From positions 1-53,334 of the forward strand of contig CAZYAV010000013.1 of the NCBI GenBank assembly GCA_964645785.1: a stretch of DNA of 53,334 bases. Direction: 5' to 3'. Below are positions 51,070 to 53,334 of the stretch, one piece after another. The stretch's first letter is position 1. Every line of letters starts with the position of its first letter. Under the pieces are notes generated by a model. That model ran no database searches. It was not told the DNA's origin and was given only the letters and a program-made list of their open reading frames with translations. Source of the DNA: CALWZE01 sp964645785. GTDB lineage: Bacteria; Bacillota; Clostridia; Oscillospirales; Ruminococcaceae. The position numbers were made by a program, and so were the translations under genes.

Positions 51070-51209
51070 CGCCCTTACCACTGTTTATCCCGGACATTTC
51101 CACTGGCGTCCGTTTTATGGCGTTTGCAAAGGGCAGCATTTGCCCGATGGCCAGGCTGCCCACGCGTCGGACAGCTTTTTCCTTGTATGCCCTGCGTGGC
51201 AAGCAGGGC

Positions 51210-52100
51210 TCAGCGCCTGCTTTCCCGGTAAATGCGGGTAATCGCCTGAAGGATCTCGTCGTGGTCAAAGTCCTTGTTGTAAAGCAGGTTGGTCTCGCGG
51301 ATCATGCTCAGGTTCTCGATGGGCAGCGCGGTCAGCTTGCCCTTGTTCAGCTCGTCCAGGCAGGCGCTGCGCGGCAGGATGGAGATGCCGAGCTGCTTGC
51401 GGATCAGGTCCTTGATGGTGGCGACGTTGTCCACCTCCATGAGGACGTTGAAATCCCGAATCGACAGGTTGAGGCTTTCGAGGTGGGCGACGAACAGGTT
51501 CCGCGTGCCCGAATTGGGCAGCCGCAGAATCAGCTTTTCGCTGCGCAGGTCGCTGAGGGTGACCATGCTCTTTTTGGCGAGCGGGCTGTTGTTGGACACA
51601 ACGCAGACGAGATAGTCGGTGTCCAGCAGCAGGGAGTTGATGGAGGGGTCGTGCTGCTCCCCCTCCACAATCGCGAGATCCAGCTCGTAATCGGACAGCA
51701 GATCATAAAGATTATTTATTGTATCCGTAACAATCGTTATTGTAAGCCCCGGCGTCTCGTTCCCATATTTTGCCAGCACCTCGGTGATGAGGTTGCTCTC
51801 CGCCGTGTGGGTGATGCCGACCCGGAGATGCAGCAGCCTGTCCCGCCCGGTGGACAGGGAATTGAGCATTTTGCTGTGCAGCGCAATCATCCGTTTGGCA
51901 AATTTGACGACAATTTCCCCCTCGGCCGTCAGCTTAAGATCCGCTTTTTTGCGGTGAAACAGCTTGACACCCAGCTCCTGTTCCAGCTGGGCGATGTGGT
52001 GGCTGACGGCCGGCTGGGTCAGCGAAAGGGTGTACGCCGCGCGGGTGAAGTTTTTTGTCTCGCACACGGCCAGCAGGGTGACAAGTTTTGGGTCGACCAT
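51210..52100 (-). CDS. LysR-family transcriptional regulator
   Basis: The 296-residue protein has the N-terminal helix-turn-helix (LLAVCETKNFTRAAYTLSLTQPAVSHHIAQLEQELGVKLFHRKKADLKLTAEG, residues 8-60) and a two-lobed effector domain (about 90-290). The start was placed at ATG 52100 (GAGGCG upstream), which gives the normal short lead before the helix-turn-helix; an upstream ATG at 52133 adds eleven residues. It is divergent from the antiporter gene with 125 bases between, so it probably regulates that gene. Confidence 0.92.
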   Translation of the reverse strand: MVDPKLVTLLAVCETKNFTRAAYTLSLTQPAVSHHIAQLEQELGVKLFHRKKADLKLTAEGEIVVKFAKRMIALHSKMLNSLSTGRDRLLHLRVGITHTAESNLITEVLAKYGNETPGLTITIVTDTINNLYDLLSDYELDLAIVEGEQHDPSINSLLLDTDYLVCVVSNNSPLAKKSMVTLSDLRSEKLILRLPNSGTRNLFVAHLESLNLSIRDFNVLMEVDNVATIKDLIRKQLGISILPRSACLDELNKGKLTALPIENLSMIRETNLLYNKDFDHDEILQAITRIYRESRR

Positions 52101-52225
52101 AGGCGCCTCATTTAAAATATTTATGATAATCAAGAATAATATAATTTGTGTAAATAGTCAAGAGGGCATATGATGAAAAAAAGCGGGAGTTCCCGCAATC
52201 CGGAATCGAGAAAGGGGCAGACAGG
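52101..52225. promoter_or_regulatory. Divergent control region between lysR and the antiporter gene
   Basis: An AT-rich tract (52110-52160) includes ATTTATGATAATCAAGAATAAT, an imperfect dyad of the T-N11-A kind LysR proteins bind, and several possible -10 boxes in both directions. Individual promoters cannot be fixed. Confidence 0.4.
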
Positions 52226-53334
52226 ATGGAAACATTGTGGAACCGGCTGAGTGGGGCGTCCGCTATTCTGCTTGTGCTGTCGATTGTGCTGCTGACGGGC
52301 TTTCTGTTCACCCGCCTGACCAAGCTGCTTCGGCTGCCGATGGTCAGCGGCTATATTCTCGCCGGAATTCTCATCGGGCCGCACGCGCTCGGCCTTGTGC
52401 CCGCGCAGGCGGTGGAGGGGATGAACTTTGTCAGCGACATCGCGCTCGCGTTCATCGCGTTCGGCGTCGGCCGCTTTTTCAAAAAGGAGACGCTGCGGGA
52501 AACCGGCTGGTCGGTCATCGTCATCACCCTGCTGGAATCGCTGCTGGCCGGTGTGCTGGTGACCCTTTCCATGCGGCTGGTATTCGGGCTGGATTGGAAC
52601 ATCTCGCTGCTGCTTGGGGCAATCGGCACCGCGACGGCGCCCGCAAGCACGGTTATGACCATCAACCAGTACAGGGCGCGCGGCGAGTTTGTCAACACGC
52701 TGCTGCAAATTGTGGTGCTGGACGACGTTGTCTGCCTGCTGGTTTTCAGCGCTACGGCGGGAATTGTCGGCGCCGAGCTGCGCGGGGCGCTGGACGTGGC
52801 GAGCATCGCGATGCCGCTTGTGTTCAACCTGGGGGCAATCGGGCTGGGCGCGATGTTCGGCCTGCTGCTCAAATGGATGCTGCCGCCCAGCCGCAGCACC
52901 GACAACCGCCTCATCATTGTGGTTGCGATGCTGCTGGGGCTGTCCGGACTGTGCTCGGCGTTCGACGTCTCCCCGCTGCTGTCCTGCATGGTGTTCGGCG
53001 CGGTTTATATCAACCGAGCGGGGGACGAGGCACTGTACGAACAGATTAACCTGTTTACCCCGCCGATTATGCTGATGTTCTTTGTCATTTCGGGCATGAA
53101 CCTCGATGTGGGGATGCTGGTCGATTTCGGGCTGGTCGGGGTCGGGTATTTCTTCATCCGCATCGCGGGCAAATACATCGGCGCGTTTGCCGGCTGCCGG
53201 CTGGTGAAATCCAGCCCGGTGGTCAGCCGCTATCTCGGCTTTGCGCTGATTCCGCAGGCCGGCGTGGCAATCGGCCTTGCGTATCTCTCCCAGCGGCTGC
53301 TGCCAGCGAGCATCGGCGACCTGCTGATGACGAT
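52226..53334 (+). CDS. CPA2-family cation/proton antiporter (3' end cut by window)
   Basis: The visible 369 residues form a polytopic membrane protein with at least ten hydrophobic segments. It shows the KefB/NapA-type start LLTGFLFTRLTKLLRLPMVSGYILAGILIGP and the helix TATAPASTVMTINQYRARGEFVNTLLQIVVLDDVVCLLVFS containing the Asp-Asp pair expected at the ion site. It exchanges Na+ or K+ for H+ at the membrane. Any C-terminal regulatory domain lies outside the window. The ATG follows AAAGGGG, and the gene is divergent from lysR. Confidence 0.92.
   Translation, partial: METLWNRLSGASAILLVLSIVLLTGFLFTRLTKLLRLPMVSGYILAGILIGPHALGLVPAQAVEGMNFVSDIALAFIAFGVGRFFKKETLRETGWSVIVITLLESLLAGVLVTLSMRLVFGLDWNISLLLGAIGTATAPASTVMTINQYRARGEFVNTLLQIVVLDDVVCLLVFSATAGIVGAELRGALDVASIAMPLVFNLGAIGLGAMFGLLLKWMLPPSRSTDNRLIIVVAMLLGLSGLCSAFDVSPLLSCMVFGAVYINRAGDEALYEQINLFTPPIMLMFFVISGMNLDVGMLVDFGLVGVGYFFIRIAGKYIGAFAGCRLVKSSPVVSRYLGFALIPQAGVAIGLAYLSQRLLPASIGDLLMT

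Overview
The window is a GC-rich chromosomal segment from an anaerobic, fermentative Firmicute, most probably a Clostridia/Oscillospirales-type gut bacterium. The evidence is a bifunctional AdhE, a flavodiiron protein fused to rubredoxin, two ferrous-iron (Feo) systems, [4Fe-4S] aldo/keto reductases, a DUF1836 regulator, strong AGGAGG-type ribosome sites and TTGACA/TATAAT promoters. Taxonomy is inferred from gene content only. No rRNA, tRNA or CRISPR array was seen.

Layout. (1) 1-3766: the 3'-truncated adhE (minus), whose promoter lies between two Rex-like operators; a small BglII-like restriction-enzyme remnant; and a sensory-rhodopsin-transducer-family protein. (2) 4015-19451: a sugar locus with a LacI regulator, an L-rhamnose-isomerase-family enzyme, two aldo/keto reductases, a small hydrolase-family protein, a complete LivKHMGF-type ABC transporter, an L-xylulokinase, a cysteine-desulfidase-family protein, an L-xylulose-5-P 3-epimerase (UlaE) and an L-ribulose-5-P 4-epimerase (AraD). 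Together these can convert L-lyxose through L-xylulose to D-xylulose-5-P. A shared GGAAAACG motif suggests LacI control. (3) 19974-25602: a lipoprotein, a tandem repeat, a barnase/barstar pair behind proC, a small alarmone synthetase and a MATE exporter. (4) 26100-32635: the flavodiiron-rubredoxin fusion, a desulforedoxin-like protein and the first feo operon (feoA, feoA, feoB, Cys-rich membrane peptide). Between its second feoA and feoB lies a 0.8-kb array of degenerate feoA 3' ends and five GTTAG-N6-CTAAC palindromes. (5) 32795-41590: Sel1-repeat protein, DUF1836 regulator, SGNH hydrolase, GH13 alpha-glucosidase, a large zinc-ribbon membrane protein and a HAD phosphatase. (6) 42211-46891: a candidate structured leader, proS, and a second feo operon directly behind it. 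(7) 47420-53334: a MerR regulator with a textbook 19-bp-spacer operator, two tandem ferredoxin-fused aldo/keto reductases, an AT-rich mobile-element scar with an ATG-TAA leader and terminator, and a LysR regulator divergent from a truncated CPA2 cation/proton antiporter.

The most unusual features are the operator/gene-tail array inside the feo operon, a second gene-tail repeat array next to barstar, the apparent L-lyxose locus with an amino-acid-type ABC transporter, and the orphan start-stop leader in the AT-rich scar. Long open frames antisense to real genes are frequent because of high GC and are not annotated.
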